Of a stretch of DNA of 64,000 nucleotides, positions 50,709-58,705 are shown in pieces. Position numbers and translations under genes: made by a program. Under the pieces are notes generated by a model. The model saw only the letters and a program-made list of their open reading frames with translations. It searched no databases and was not told the DNA's origin. Each line of letters opens with the position of its first letter. The stretch's first letter is position 1. This stretch comes from Bryobacteraceae bacterium (GTDB lineage: Bacteria > Acidobacteriota > Terriglobia > Bryobacterales > Bryobacteraceae). The DNA is taken from contig JAWKHH010000002.1 in the NCBI GenBank assembly GCA_041394945.1, positions 132,501 to 196,500 on the forward strand, written 5' to 3'.

Positions 50709-51971
50709 GTGTCCCGAAACCCGCATCGCGACCCGGCTGCTCAAATCGCCGCCCGGATCGGCAGTTTTGCCTCCGCCGCCCGCGACCCCGTTCTCATCGA
50801 GCCCGGCGAACCCCCGTTCGCCCTCGCGCCCGAATGCTATTCGGTGGAAGGCGCGCGTCTCGACGTATGGGACGGCGAGCGCCACCTCTCGCGCAAGCTC
50901 CAGCGCGTCGCCGCCGACCGCGCCGGCATGCTTGAAATCGAAGTGGAGCGCTTCGGAAAACGTACCGGCCGCATCACCCTGCTCGACCGTGCCCGCGCGC
51001 CGGAGAACGCCGTGGACCGCAAGGCCGCCCGCATGGCTCTCCGCGAGCAACTCCGCCTCTGCCTCCGCCGCCAGTTCCCGAACTGGCGCATCGCCGAAAT
51101 CACCACCGAGGTTTTCCTCGAACACAGCCTGTCCCCCGTCTATCCCCGCGCCTCGATTGTCCGTGGCGACCGCGCCTGGGCCGCCGTGGCCGCTCCGCCC
51201 GGCGCGGCCACCGCGCACACGCTCACCTTCGGGCTGCTCTGGCTCGACTATCTCCGCCGCCGCGAACGAACGCTCCTCGTCGACGGCTTGTGTCTGCTTC
51301 TCCCGGCCGGCGGAGAGCTTGAAACCTGCCTCCGCATCCGCTGGCTGCATCCGGCCGCCGCCCGCTTCGCCGTCTTCGTCTACGACAGCCCCCACGACGA
51401 AGCGCCGGTGGATCCGGCACGTCACGGGAATCTCGAAACCGCCCTCGTCGCTGCACCGGAAACCGAAGGAACGAACCAAACAAGAGTGCGGCGAGAACCA
51501 TCGAAAAACGAAGCATGGCTCGAATCTGCGATCCGTCGCGACCCCCGCCGCGTCGATGCAAGTCTTTTGCCGGAGCCCGTTTACAGACAAGTGTCCACCT
51601 GGGCCGGTGCCGAGCGCGGCATCCCTGACCTGCTCGCCGCCGAGTCCGGCGGCCGCCTCGCCGTGCTCGAGCTCAAAGCCGCCGCCGAAATCCACCTTCC
51701 CCTCCAGGCGCTCGACTACTGGATGCGCGTCCGGTGGCACCACGAGCAGGGCGATCTCGCCCGCCTCGGCTACTTTCCGGGGGTCGAGCTCTCCCCCGAA
51801 CCGCCTCGCCTTCTGCTGGCCGCGCCGGCGCTTGGGTTCCATCCTTCCACGGAGACGATCGTACGGTATTTCTCGCCGGCAATCGAAGTGGAACGCGTGG
51901 GCCTCCATGTAGAATGGTTCCAGGAGTTTCGGGTCATGTACCGGCTTCGCGGCGCGGGCTCGGCAGCCTGA
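50709..51971 (+). CDS. Protein with NucS-like PD-(D/E)XK nuclease domain
   Basis: 420 residues, GTG start, 16 bases from divergent yggS. The first ~260 residues match nothing I recognise (rich in Arg, an EITTEVFLEHSLSP motif). The C-terminal part has NEAWLESAIRRD, VYRQVSTW, ERGIPDLLAAESGGRLAVLELK and LPLQALDYW. This is the E...D...ExK...Q pattern of PD-(D/E)XK nucleases, closest in spacing to NucS/EndoMS-type catalytic domains. It may be a repair nuclease or an inactive relative; the metal residues seem present. Confidence 0.6.
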   Translation: MSRNPHRDPAAQIAARIGSFASAARDPVLIEPGEPPFALAPECYSVEGARLDVWDGERHLSRKLQRVAADRAGMLEIEVERFGKRTGRITLLDRARAPENAVDRKAARMALREQLRLCLRRQFPNWRIAEITTEVFLEHSLSPVYPRASIVRGDRAWAAVAAPPGAATAHTLTFGLLWLDYLRRRERTLLVDGLCLLLPAGGELETCLRIRWLHPAAARFAVFVYDSPHDEAPVDPARHGNLETALVAAPETEGTNQTRVRREPSKNEAWLESAIRRDPRRVDASLLPEPVYRQVSTWAGAERGIPDLLAAESGGRLAVLELKAAAEIHLPLQALDYWMRVRWHHEQGDLARLGYFPGVELSPEPPRLLLAAPALGFHPSTETIVRYFSPAIEVERVGLHVEWFQEFRVMYRLRGAGSAA

Positions 51972-52001
51972 GGCCGCCGTCAGGGCCGGTCTCCCAGCCC
52001 A

Positions 52002-52940
52002 ATGTCGACGCGCATCCTCAGCCAGATTCGGGAATCGATCGAGCAGTTGAACCCGGCCGAAGTCCGGGAGGCCGCCGAGCGCCCGTTGCTCATCCGCATC
52101 AGCGCCGGAACCCCCACTGGCTACGCCGCCATTGAGGACTTTCTCGCTCCGCGGACGGTGTCCCACGAGAAGCGCGTCGAACTGATGGAGTACGTCATCC
52201 GCTCCGGCGATCCCGGCGACCCGCAGCGCGTCGACCTCGATATCTATCAGGCGGGCCTGCCGGCGCCCGAGGCCGGCTTCGTGTTCGATCGGGCCAACCC
52301 GAAACGCTTCCTCAACGACGTGCTGGACCGTAAGAACGAACTCGGCCTCCCGCTCGCGCGTCTCTTCCCGCCGTTTCGCCGCCCGGCCACCGACAAGATC
52401 ATCTTCAACGTGTCAAAGGAGAACGCGCTCTACGCGGTGGCCACCTCGATGCCGGACCTACTTCCCGGCATCGGTCTGCCGCTGGCGATTCCGGCCGCGG
52501 CGTCCGATGCGGCGATTCTCACCGTGAACCAGATCCGGATGGCCTTTCTCCTCGCCGCCGCGAGCGACCGTCCGGTGGGCTATCGCGAGCAGAAGAAGGA
52601 AATCGGCGCGATCGTGGCCGGAGCGTTCGGGTGGCGGTCCCTGGCGCGCACGCTCGTGGGAAAAGTCCCATTCGGGGGCGGGGTGCTGCCCAAGGCGGGG
52701 ATCGCTTTCGCGGCCACCTTCGTCGAAGGGTTGTCGCTCGAGCGGCTGTACCGGGTGGGCTACGGATTGACGCGCGAAGAGCGGAGGCTCGCCTACGGAG
52801 AGGCGCTGGCGAGGGGGCGCGAAGTGGCCGGCGAGATCTGGGAGTCGATGAAGCGGAGGCGCGGCGCGAAGGCGTACCGCGAGGCGGTGCACGCGCCGGT
52901 TGCCCAGGCTGCTGGCGGCGAGCGCAACGGCAACGGTTGA
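52002..52940 (+). CDS. Uncharacterised protein with DUF697-like hydrophobic region
   Basis: 312 residues. The N-terminal half is hydrophilic (ESIEQLNPAEVREAAERPLLI). Residues ~145-260 hold two hydrophobic stretches (LLPGIGLPLAIPAAASDAAI; LPKAGIAFAATFVEG) around VNQIRMAFLLAAASDRPVGY, which resemble DUF697/YcjF-type membrane-associated domains found with GTPases. No GTPase motif is visible. The last 80 residues are charged. It starts 30 bases after the nuclease-like gene and may share its operon. Confidence 0.6.
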   Translation: MSTRILSQIRESIEQLNPAEVREAAERPLLIRISAGTPTGYAAIEDFLAPRTVSHEKRVELMEYVIRSGDPGDPQRVDLDIYQAGLPAPEAGFVFDRANPKRFLNDVLDRKNELGLPLARLFPPFRRPATDKIIFNVSKENALYAVATSMPDLLPGIGLPLAIPAAASDAAILTVNQIRMAFLLAAASDRPVGYREQKKEIGAIVAGAFGWRSLARTLVGKVPFGGGVLPKAGIAFAATFVEGLSLERLYRVGYGLTREERRLAYGEALARGREVAGEIWESMKRRRGAKAYREAVHAPVAQAAGGERNGNG

Positions 52941-52958
52941 GGTCGCGGCCCGCCGCGC

Positions 52959-54278
52959 CTATTTCTTGATGTGGTCTTTCACGATGTGTTCGACCTGTTC
53001 CTCGAGGCTCTGGTCGTGGGCGCTGGCTTTGCAGGTGTGAAAGACGGCCGTGATGCGCAGCAGCGCGGAACGCCCGGAGAGCTGGAGGTGGTAGAGCATC
53101 GGAGAGGAAAGCACCCGGCCCACCTCACGTTCGATTTCGGCGCCATTGTCGTCCTTGGGAAAGATCAGGAAGGCGTGCCCGTCCCAGCGGGCCAACTGGC
53201 AGCCGTCTGGCAGGTGCTGCGCGAGATGCTGGCTGTAGGAGAGTAGGATACGGTCGATGGCGCCGCTGCCGAAACGCTGGCGCAGGATATGGATGTGGTC
53301 GATGAAGAGGACGAACAGGAATCCGTTGTTCTCTTCGAGAGCGGGGAACTTGGCGCGGATGGCGGCTTGGTTCGGCAGGCCGGTGAGCGCGTCTTCGAGG
53401 TCTCCCTCGGCGAGAGTGGCGTTTCTGCCGTTCTTGGCGGTGGCGGGCGCCTGAGGCGCCACGGGAACCGGCGGCGCCAGGGCGTTATTCCCGATTCGCA
53501 GGGCCGCGGCCGGGATCTTCCGGATCCGGCAGATGGTTTCTCCGAGCGCCGCGTCGGCGGAAAAGGAAAGCAGAAGCGGCAGCCGCTCCCCTTCGGGCGG
53601 GTAGCTCCACCCCCGCCATGTCACCGGTTCGGCCCCAGGGGCCGCGGATTCGACGGTCTCGCGGAGGGGGCCGGCCGTTTCCGGGTCGGGCTCCTCGCCG
53701 CCGGGGCCGGAGAGCCGGAGAGCCTCCCACAGGGGCGCGCCGGCTTCGGGTGACATCGCCAGCAGATTCCGGGCGGCCTCGGAAACGGAACGGATCGCGC
53801 CCGCCCCATCCAGGAACAGGACGGCTTCGTGCGCCTGGCGCGACGCCGCCTCCAGTCGCGCCGCCTGCTGCAGTTTTTCCTTGATGCGGCGCGCGTTGGC
53901 GAGGCTGATCTTCACCATCGCCGTCACGTCGCCCATCTCGAAGGGCTTCACCAGATACGCCATCGGGTCGACGGCCTCGGCGCGCGCCACAGTGGCCTCG
54001 TCCGAATAGGCGGTTATGAAACAGACCGGAACGTCGGCCGTTTCCCGCATTCGTTTCACTGTCTCGATGCCGTCGATATCCGCGCCGAGGTTGATATCCA
54101 TCAGCACCAGGTCCGGCGTTTCGGCGCGGACTTCGCTCAGCGCATCCTCCGGCCCGGTCACAAGGCGGACGGCATACTGCTTGCCGTCGAGCACCTCTTC
54201 GATCATCGTGCCAATCGAAGGGTCGTCTTCGACAATCAGGATTCTGGGCTGTTCCGCCGTCGCTATGCTCATGGCCAA
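52959..54278 (-). CDS. Receiver / PAS-like / degenerate GGDEF response regulator
   Basis: 439 residues. Receiver ~10-125: LIVEDDPSIG, phospho-Asp in LVLMDINLGADIDG, FITAYSD, YLVKPFE. A PAS-like segment (~145-270) follows. The C-terminal domain opens like GGDEF proteins (DALTGLPNQAAI), but the signature RxGGDEF place reads ARWDGHAFLIF. The active-site Gly-Gly-Asp/Glu-Glu is therefore lost and cyclic di-GMP synthesis is not expected; GTP binding or protein contact may remain. Divergent from the receiver-PAS-kinase operon, 107 bases apart, so likely a partner of that kinase. Confidence 0.82.
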   Translation of the reverse strand: MAMSIATAEQPRILIVEDDPSIGTMIEEVLDGKQYAVRLVTGPEDALSEVRAETPDLVLMDINLGADIDGIETVKRMRETADVPVCFITAYSDEATVARAEAVDPMAYLVKPFEMGDVTAMVKISLANARRIKEKLQQAARLEAASRQAHEAVLFLDGAGAIRSVSEAARNLLAMSPEAGAPLWEALRLSGPGGEEPDPETAGPLRETVESAAPGAEPVTWRGWSYPPEGERLPLLLSFSADAALGETICRIRKIPAAALRIGNNALAPPVPVAPQAPATAKNGRNATLAEGDLEDALTGLPNQAAIRAKFPALEENNGFLFVLFIDHIHILRQRFGSGAIDRILLSYSQHLAQHLPDGCQLARWDGHAFLIFPKDDNGAEIEREVGRVLSSPMLYHLQLSGRSALLRITAVFHTCKASAHDQSLEEQVEHIVKDHIKK

Positions 54279-54385
54279 TCGGGAGGGGAGGCTCCCTAAG
54301 TGCTTATCGGACGCAATTCAATCCGATCCCCGGGGGATTTTCCCAAAACACCGCGCCGCCCCTCCGATAAGGACCGGGAGGGCGA
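54279..54385. promoter_or_regulatory. Divergent signalling intergenic region with 9-bp inverted repeat
   Basis: CTTATCGGA (54303-54311) and TCCGATAAG (54363-54371) are perfect inverted arms 51 bases apart. A further TCCGAT lies at 54322-54327. They could be operator half-sites for both directions. A gggag/ctccc repeat sits near the leftward start. Confidence 0.4.
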
Positions 54386-54748
54386 ATGAAAAAAATCCTG
54401 CTCGCCGACGATGAGGAAAACCTCCGGGAACTGGTGCGAACCACTCTCGAGGACCCGGATTTCGAGATCCTGGACGTGCCCGACGGCGAACAGGCCGTCG
54501 CCGTGGCGCAGGCCGAGCGTCCGGATTTGATTGTGCTCGATTGGATGATGCCGGGGCTCACCGGTCCCGAGGTGGCCCGCAAACTCCGGGCCATTCCGGA
54601 CTTTGCGGATACGCCGATTGTCCTGCTCACCGCCAAGGGGCAAGACGAGGACCGGAGGGCGGGCGTCGAGGCGGGAGCCACCTGCTATCTTGTGAAACCC
54701 TTCAGCCCCATCGAACTCATGGAAATCGTCCAGGAGTTGGTGACATGA
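54386..54748 (+). CDS. Single-domain response regulator (CheY-like)
   Basis: 120 residues, receiver only: ILLADDEENLRELV (acidic pocket), LIVLDWMMPG (phospho-Asp), VLLTAKGQ (Thr), YLVKPFSP (Lys). No output domain, so it acts by contact or as a phosphate relay for the kinase two genes on. Its TGA overlaps the next ATG (ATGA). Confidence 0.95.
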   Translation: MKKILLADDEENLRELVRTTLEDPDFEILDVPDGEQAVAVAQAERPDLIVLDWMMPGLTGPEVARKLRAIPDFADTPIVLLTAKGQDEDRRAGVEAGATCYLVKPFSPIELMEIVQELVT

Positions 54749-55134
54749 GCGCCTTCACCGATCGCTATCCGCCGGAACTGGCCCGGATGCTCGAGGAGCC
54801 AGGCCTGCCCGCCATTGGCGTGGACGAGATCGGCATCGTTCGGGACGTCACCGCCGCGTTCGAGTCGCTCTGGGACTGGCCGCGAAGCCGCGTAGTGGGG
54901 CTGCCCGTGGGCGAACTGATCCCGCCGGATTTCCTCAGCGCCCACCACGCCGCCTTTTCGCGGTTCGTGCTGACCGGATCGGGATCGATGCTCGACCAGC
55001 AACTCGCCGTGTCGATAATCGACGGCGGCGGGCGGATCGTTCCGGTGGAGATGTCGCTGCATGCCGGACGCGCGGACGCGGGCTGGCGGTTCGTGGCGAT
55101 TGCCCGCGCTCCGGCGCCGGTGGAGGCTTCGTGA
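54745..55134 (+). CDS. Stand-alone PAS-domain protein
   Basis: 129 residues from ATG 54745, overlapping the receiver stop by 4 bases and the kinase start by 4 bases. One PAS fold: IGVDEIGIVRDVTAAFESLWDWPRSRVVGLPVGELIPPDF, then DGGGRIVPVEMSLHA. PAS domains bind small ligands or partners. As a separate gene it looks like a detached sensory module of the following kinase. Confidence 0.85.
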   Translation: MSAFTDRYPPELARMLEEPGLPAIGVDEIGIVRDVTAAFESLWDWPRSRVVGLPVGELIPPDFLSAHHAAFSRFVLTGSGSMLDQQLAVSIIDGGGRIVPVEMSLHAGRADAGWRFVAIARAPAPVEAS

Positions 55135-57704
55135 ACGGCCGCCCGGTGAATCCGGCGCTTCCGGAGACCGTGCCGCTTGCCGTGCTGGCGCAGGCGTGCG
55201 AACCCGGACAGCCGCCGCCCGCTTCTCCCACTCAGGACTCGCTCCACCCGTTGGTGGCGGCGCTTCAGTCGACACTCGGCCGGATGGACCTCGCCTTTGC
55301 CGCGATGGACGAAGCCGTTGCCTGGACCGACGCCGCGGGCCGGATCCAATGGTGCAACCGTTCCTTCACCCGGCTCGCAAGCCAGAAACTCTTCCACCTC
55401 CTGGGCCAGGACATCACGCGGATGCTCCCGGTTGCCAACGGCGGCGCCGCGGTGCGTCCGGAGGATCATCCGGTGGTCCGGGCGCTCGCGGGAAGGGCCG
55501 GCGAGCGGTCCCGCGGCCACTACGAGATCGAACGGAGCGGATCGAAGCGGCACGTGGAGATTCAGTGCACGCGTTTCGGAAACGTGGAGCAGTTGCTCGT
55601 GCTGATCCGGGACATGACCGAAAGGGTCTGGGCCGAGTCCTGGCTCGAGCGAAGCGGGGCGCGGACCGAACTCCTGCGGTCGGCCGCTTCGGCGGCTAAC
55701 GAATCGATTTCTCCGGTGGACGCGACGCGGCGCATCCTCGAACTGCTGTGCCGCCACACGGCCTGGCCGGTGGGTAGCGCCTTCTTCGCGGAGCCGCAGT
55801 CTGACGGCGGCGTCCGGCTTACCGGCACGCCGCGCGGCTGGTGCGCGGACTCGAGCCGTTTCGGTCTGTTCCGAATGGCGTCGGAACAGGCGATTTTCCA
55901 CGGCGGCGAAGGAATACCTGGAAGGGTTTACCAGACGCGGGCGCCCCTGTGGTGTCACCAGGTGTGCGAAGACAGCCGGTTTGCCGCCAGCGGCGCCGCG
56001 TATGGCGCGATTCGGACGGTATTTGCGTTCCCGGTCTTTCAAGGCAGGGAAGTGGGGGCGGTCATCGAGATCGCGAGCGCCGACGAGATCGAGGAGGACC
56101 CGGATCTGAACGAACTGGCCGAGGAGATCGCCACCCATCTCGGCCACGCTTTCGAACGTCATCGCGCGGCCGCGGAACTGCGGCGCGCCAACGAGGATCT
56201 CGAGCGCCGCGTCGCCGCGCGCACGGCGGACCTCTCCGCCTTGAATACGTCACTGATGCGCGAAGTGGCGGACCGGCAGCAGGTGGAGGCGAATCTTCGG
56301 GAGACCACGACACGCCATCGCGACCTCGTGCAATCGGTGCGCGACGTCATGTTCTCAGTGGGCCGGAGCGGTCGGATCGAGTCATTGAACCCCGCCTTCG
56401 AGAAACTGACCGGGTTTCGGAGCTCGGAGTGGGTCGCCCGGCGGGTGCTGCAGTTGGTGCATCCGGAAGACCGGCGAACGCTGGCGCTGCAGTTCCGCTC
56501 GGCGCTGGCCGGCGGCGCAACGGCTCCCATTGAGGCGCGGGTCCGGACCAAGCGCGGCAAGTGGGTGACGCTCGAGTTGACGATGGCTCCGCGCCGCGTC
56601 CACGGCGGCTCCTCGGGGGTGCTCGGCGTCGCCCGCGATATTACCGAGCGCGTTGAGACCGAGCACCGCCTCCGCCTTCATGAGCGGGCGATCGATTCGG
56701 CTTCCGACGGCATCTTCCTGATCGACGCGATCGATCCGGAGCAACCCGTGATTTACGCCAACAGCGGCCTCGAGCGAATCACCGGCTACGCCAGGAGCGC
56801 CATCGCCGGGCGAAGCTGGATGCAACTGCTCGGGACGGAGCGGGAAGCGGTGTCGCGGACTCTCGAAAACGCGCTCGACCCGAATGTCGCCAATACGGTG
56901 GAGATCGAAACGGCCCGCGCCGACGGCTCCCACTACTGGTGCCGCATCGCGCTGACGCCGGTGCTCGATGCGGCCGGCTGCGTCACCCACTTCGTCGGCA
57001 TCCTCACCGACATCAGCCAGCAAAAAGAAGCCGACCGTCTGAAGAACGAACTGGTGGCCACCGTGAGCCACGAACTGCGCACGCCGTTGACGAGCCTCCG
57101 CGGGTTCGCCGAGTTGATGCTGCAGCGCGAGTATCCGCCGGAGAAGCAAAAACGATTCCTCGGCATCATCAACAAGGAAGCGACGCGGCTCGCCAATCTC
57201 ATCAACGACTTCCTCGATATTCAACGCATCGAATCCGGCCGCCAGACTTACAACTTCGATAGCATGCCCATCCGCGCGGTCTTCCATGAAACGGCGGCGC
57301 TGTTCAAGGGCTCGAGCCAGATTCATACGTTTACCGTCGACGCGCCGGAAGACCTCGTCGTCGTGGCCGACGGCGAACGCATCCGTCAGGTGTTCGCCAA
57401 TCTGGTCTCGAACGCGGTGAAGTTCTCCCCCGCCGGCGGACCGGTCCGGCTTCGTCTGGTGCGCGAGGATGGCCATGCCCGTTGCTCGGTCATCGACTCC
57501 GGACTCGGCATCAGCGAGGAGAATCTCGCACGGCTGTTTCAGAAGTTCTCCCGTATCGACAATTCCGATACGCGGAAGATTGGCGGCACCGGCCTCGGCT
57601 TGGCGCTCGTGAAGCAGATCGTCGAGGCTCATCGCGGAACCATCGCCGTCGAGTCCGCGCCCGGCAAGGGAAGCACGTTCTCTTTCACCATTCCCCTTGC
57701 CTGA
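55131..57704 (+). CDS. Multi-PAS/GAF sensor histidine kinase
   Basis: 857 residues, GTG start overlapping the PAS gene stop (GTGA). Order: PAS (~60-165), GAF (~185-345), a coiled coil, PAS (~395-520), PAS (~520-630), HisKA with VSHELRTPLTSLRGF (His near 647), HATPase with SNAVKFSPAG, DSGLGISEE, RKIGGTGLGLALVKQ. No membrane helices, so it is a cytoplasmic sensor. It likely signals to the single receiver upstream and perhaps to the divergent receiver/degenerate-GGDEF protein. Confidence 0.93.
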   Translation: MNGRPVNPALPETVPLAVLAQACEPGQPPPASPTQDSLHPLVAALQSTLGRMDLAFAAMDEAVAWTDAAGRIQWCNRSFTRLASQKLFHLLGQDITRMLPVANGGAAVRPEDHPVVRALAGRAGERSRGHYEIERSGSKRHVEIQCTRFGNVEQLLVLIRDMTERVWAESWLERSGARTELLRSAASAANESISPVDATRRILELLCRHTAWPVGSAFFAEPQSDGGVRLTGTPRGWCADSSRFGLFRMASEQAIFHGGEGIPGRVYQTRAPLWCHQVCEDSRFAASGAAYGAIRTVFAFPVFQGREVGAVIEIASADEIEEDPDLNELAEEIATHLGHAFERHRAAAELRRANEDLERRVAARTADLSALNTSLMREVADRQQVEANLRETTTRHRDLVQSVRDVMFSVGRSGRIESLNPAFEKLTGFRSSEWVARRVLQLVHPEDRRTLALQFRSALAGGATAPIEARVRTKRGKWVTLELTMAPRRVHGGSSGVLGVARDITERVETEHRLRLHERAIDSASDGIFLIDAIDPEQPVIYANSGLERITGYARSAIAGRSWMQLLGTEREAVSRTLENALDPNVANTVEIETARADGSHYWCRIALTPVLDAAGCVTHFVGILTDISQQKEADRLKNELVATVSHELRTPLTSLRGFAELMLQREYPPEKQKRFLGIINKEATRLANLINDFLDIQRIESGRQTYNFDSMPIRAVFHETAALFKGSSQIHTFTVDAPEDLVVVADGERIRQVFANLVSNAVKFSPAGGPVRLRLVREDGHARCSVIDSGLGISEENLARLFQKFSRIDNSDTRKIGGTGLGLALVKQIVEAHRGTIAVESAPGKGSTFSFTIPLA

Positions 57705-57740
57705 CGGCCTCTGCTAAAATCGAAGCTGTTTCCTCCCACG

Positions 57741-57816
57741 GTGCCCATAGCTCAGCCGGTAGAGCGCTGGATTGTGGTTCCAGATGTCGCGGGTTCGAAT
57801 CCCGCTGGGCACCCCA
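57741..57816 (+). tRNA. tRNA-His (GTG)
   Basis: Cloverleaf is complete: acceptor gtgccca with tgggcac, D stem gctc/gagc, anticodon stem ctgga/tccag with loop ttgtggt (anticodon GTG), T arm cgggttcgaatcccg, discriminator C and encoded CCA. A G at 57740 can be the His-specific G-1 opposite C73. TAAAAT at 57715-57720 may be its -10. Confidence 0.96.
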
Positions 57817-57826
57817 GTTTGCCGTC

Positions 57827-58705
57827 ATGCATCGAGCCGCCGTCGCCCCGGTGATCGCACTCCTCGTGGCCGCCGTCGTGGCTGGCCAGCCGCCCTCCCC
57901 CCGCCTCGAACGAGACATCCCCTACGCCCAGCCGAAAAATCCGCGCCAACTGTTGGACGTTTATGCCCCCGCCTCGGGCGCGAAACGCCCCGTCGTCGTG
58001 TGGGTTCATGGCGGCGGGTGGATGCACGGCAGCAAGGAAGCGGTCGATAGCAAGCCGGCCGCGTTCACCGCGCGCGGCCTGGTCTTTGTCGCCATGAATT
58101 ACCGCTTTGTCCCGGCGGTGACAATGGACGAAATCGTGCGCGACGTCGCCAGGGCCACGGGCTGGGTCCACGCGAACATCGCCCGCTACGGCGGAGATCC
58201 GGAGCGTATTCTGCTCATGGGCCACTCTGCCGGCGCGCAACTGGCGGCTCTTCTGTGTACCGATGAAAGCTATCTCAAGGCCCAGGGGGCGCCGCTGCGC
58301 GCGATCCGCGGATGCGTTCCCGTGGACGGCGATACCTACGACGTCCCGCTCCAAGTGGCCACCGCTACGGCCCGCCGGGTCCGCGAGCGGCAGCCTACGC
58401 CGAAGATGGGGCATCCGGAGAAGTTCGGCGATCTCGCCGCGCAAAGGCGCCTCTCGGCGGTGAACCACGTAGCGCGCGGACGAGGCATTCCTCCGTTCCT
58501 GATTCTGCACGTGGCCGCGCACACCGATACGTCGGCGCAGGCTTACCGGTTGTGGCAGGCGCTCGACACGGCGGGCATACGCGCGAAGCTGTTCGCGGCG
58601 CCCGACACCGACCATGTGAAGCTCGACCGCGATCTCGGCGTGGCAGGCGATCCGGCGACGAAGGCGCTATTCGAATTCGTCGACGAAGCCCTCGCCTCGC
58701 GCTAG
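57827..58705 (+). CDS. Secreted alpha/beta-hydrolase (esterase-like)
   Basis: 292 residues from ATG 57827, 10 bases past the tRNA, with a signal peptide (APVIALLVAAVVAG). Features of carboxylesterase/hormone-sensitive-lipase relatives: oxyanion HGGGWMHGSK, nucleophile elbow GHSAGAQLAA, and a likely catalytic His in DTDHVKLD. The substrate is unknown. It may be transcribed with tRNA-His. Its last 4 bases overlap the convergent FG-GAP/TIM gene. Confidence 0.85.
   Translation: MHRAAVAPVIALLVAAVVAGQPPSPRLERDIPYAQPKNPRQLLDVYAPASGAKRPVVVWVHGGGWMHGSKEAVDSKPAAFTARGLVFVAMNYRFVPAVTMDEIVRDVARATGWVHANIARYGGDPERILLMGHSAGAQLAALLCTDESYLKAQGAPLRAIRGCVPVDGDTYDVPLQVATATARRVRERQPTPKMGHPEKFGDLAAQRRLSAVNHVARGRGIPPFLILHVAAHTDTSAQAYRLWQALDTAGIRAKLFAAPDTDHVKLDRDLGVAGDPATKALFEFVDEALASR

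Noticed and set aside
52959..54278. Active diguanylate cyclase
   Set aside because: The GGDEF signature position reads DGHAF, so catalytic residues are missing.
57741..57830. tRNA-His 3' end as an integration site
   Set aside because: No integrase, no second copy of the tRNA end, and the genes beyond look like ordinary chromosome.
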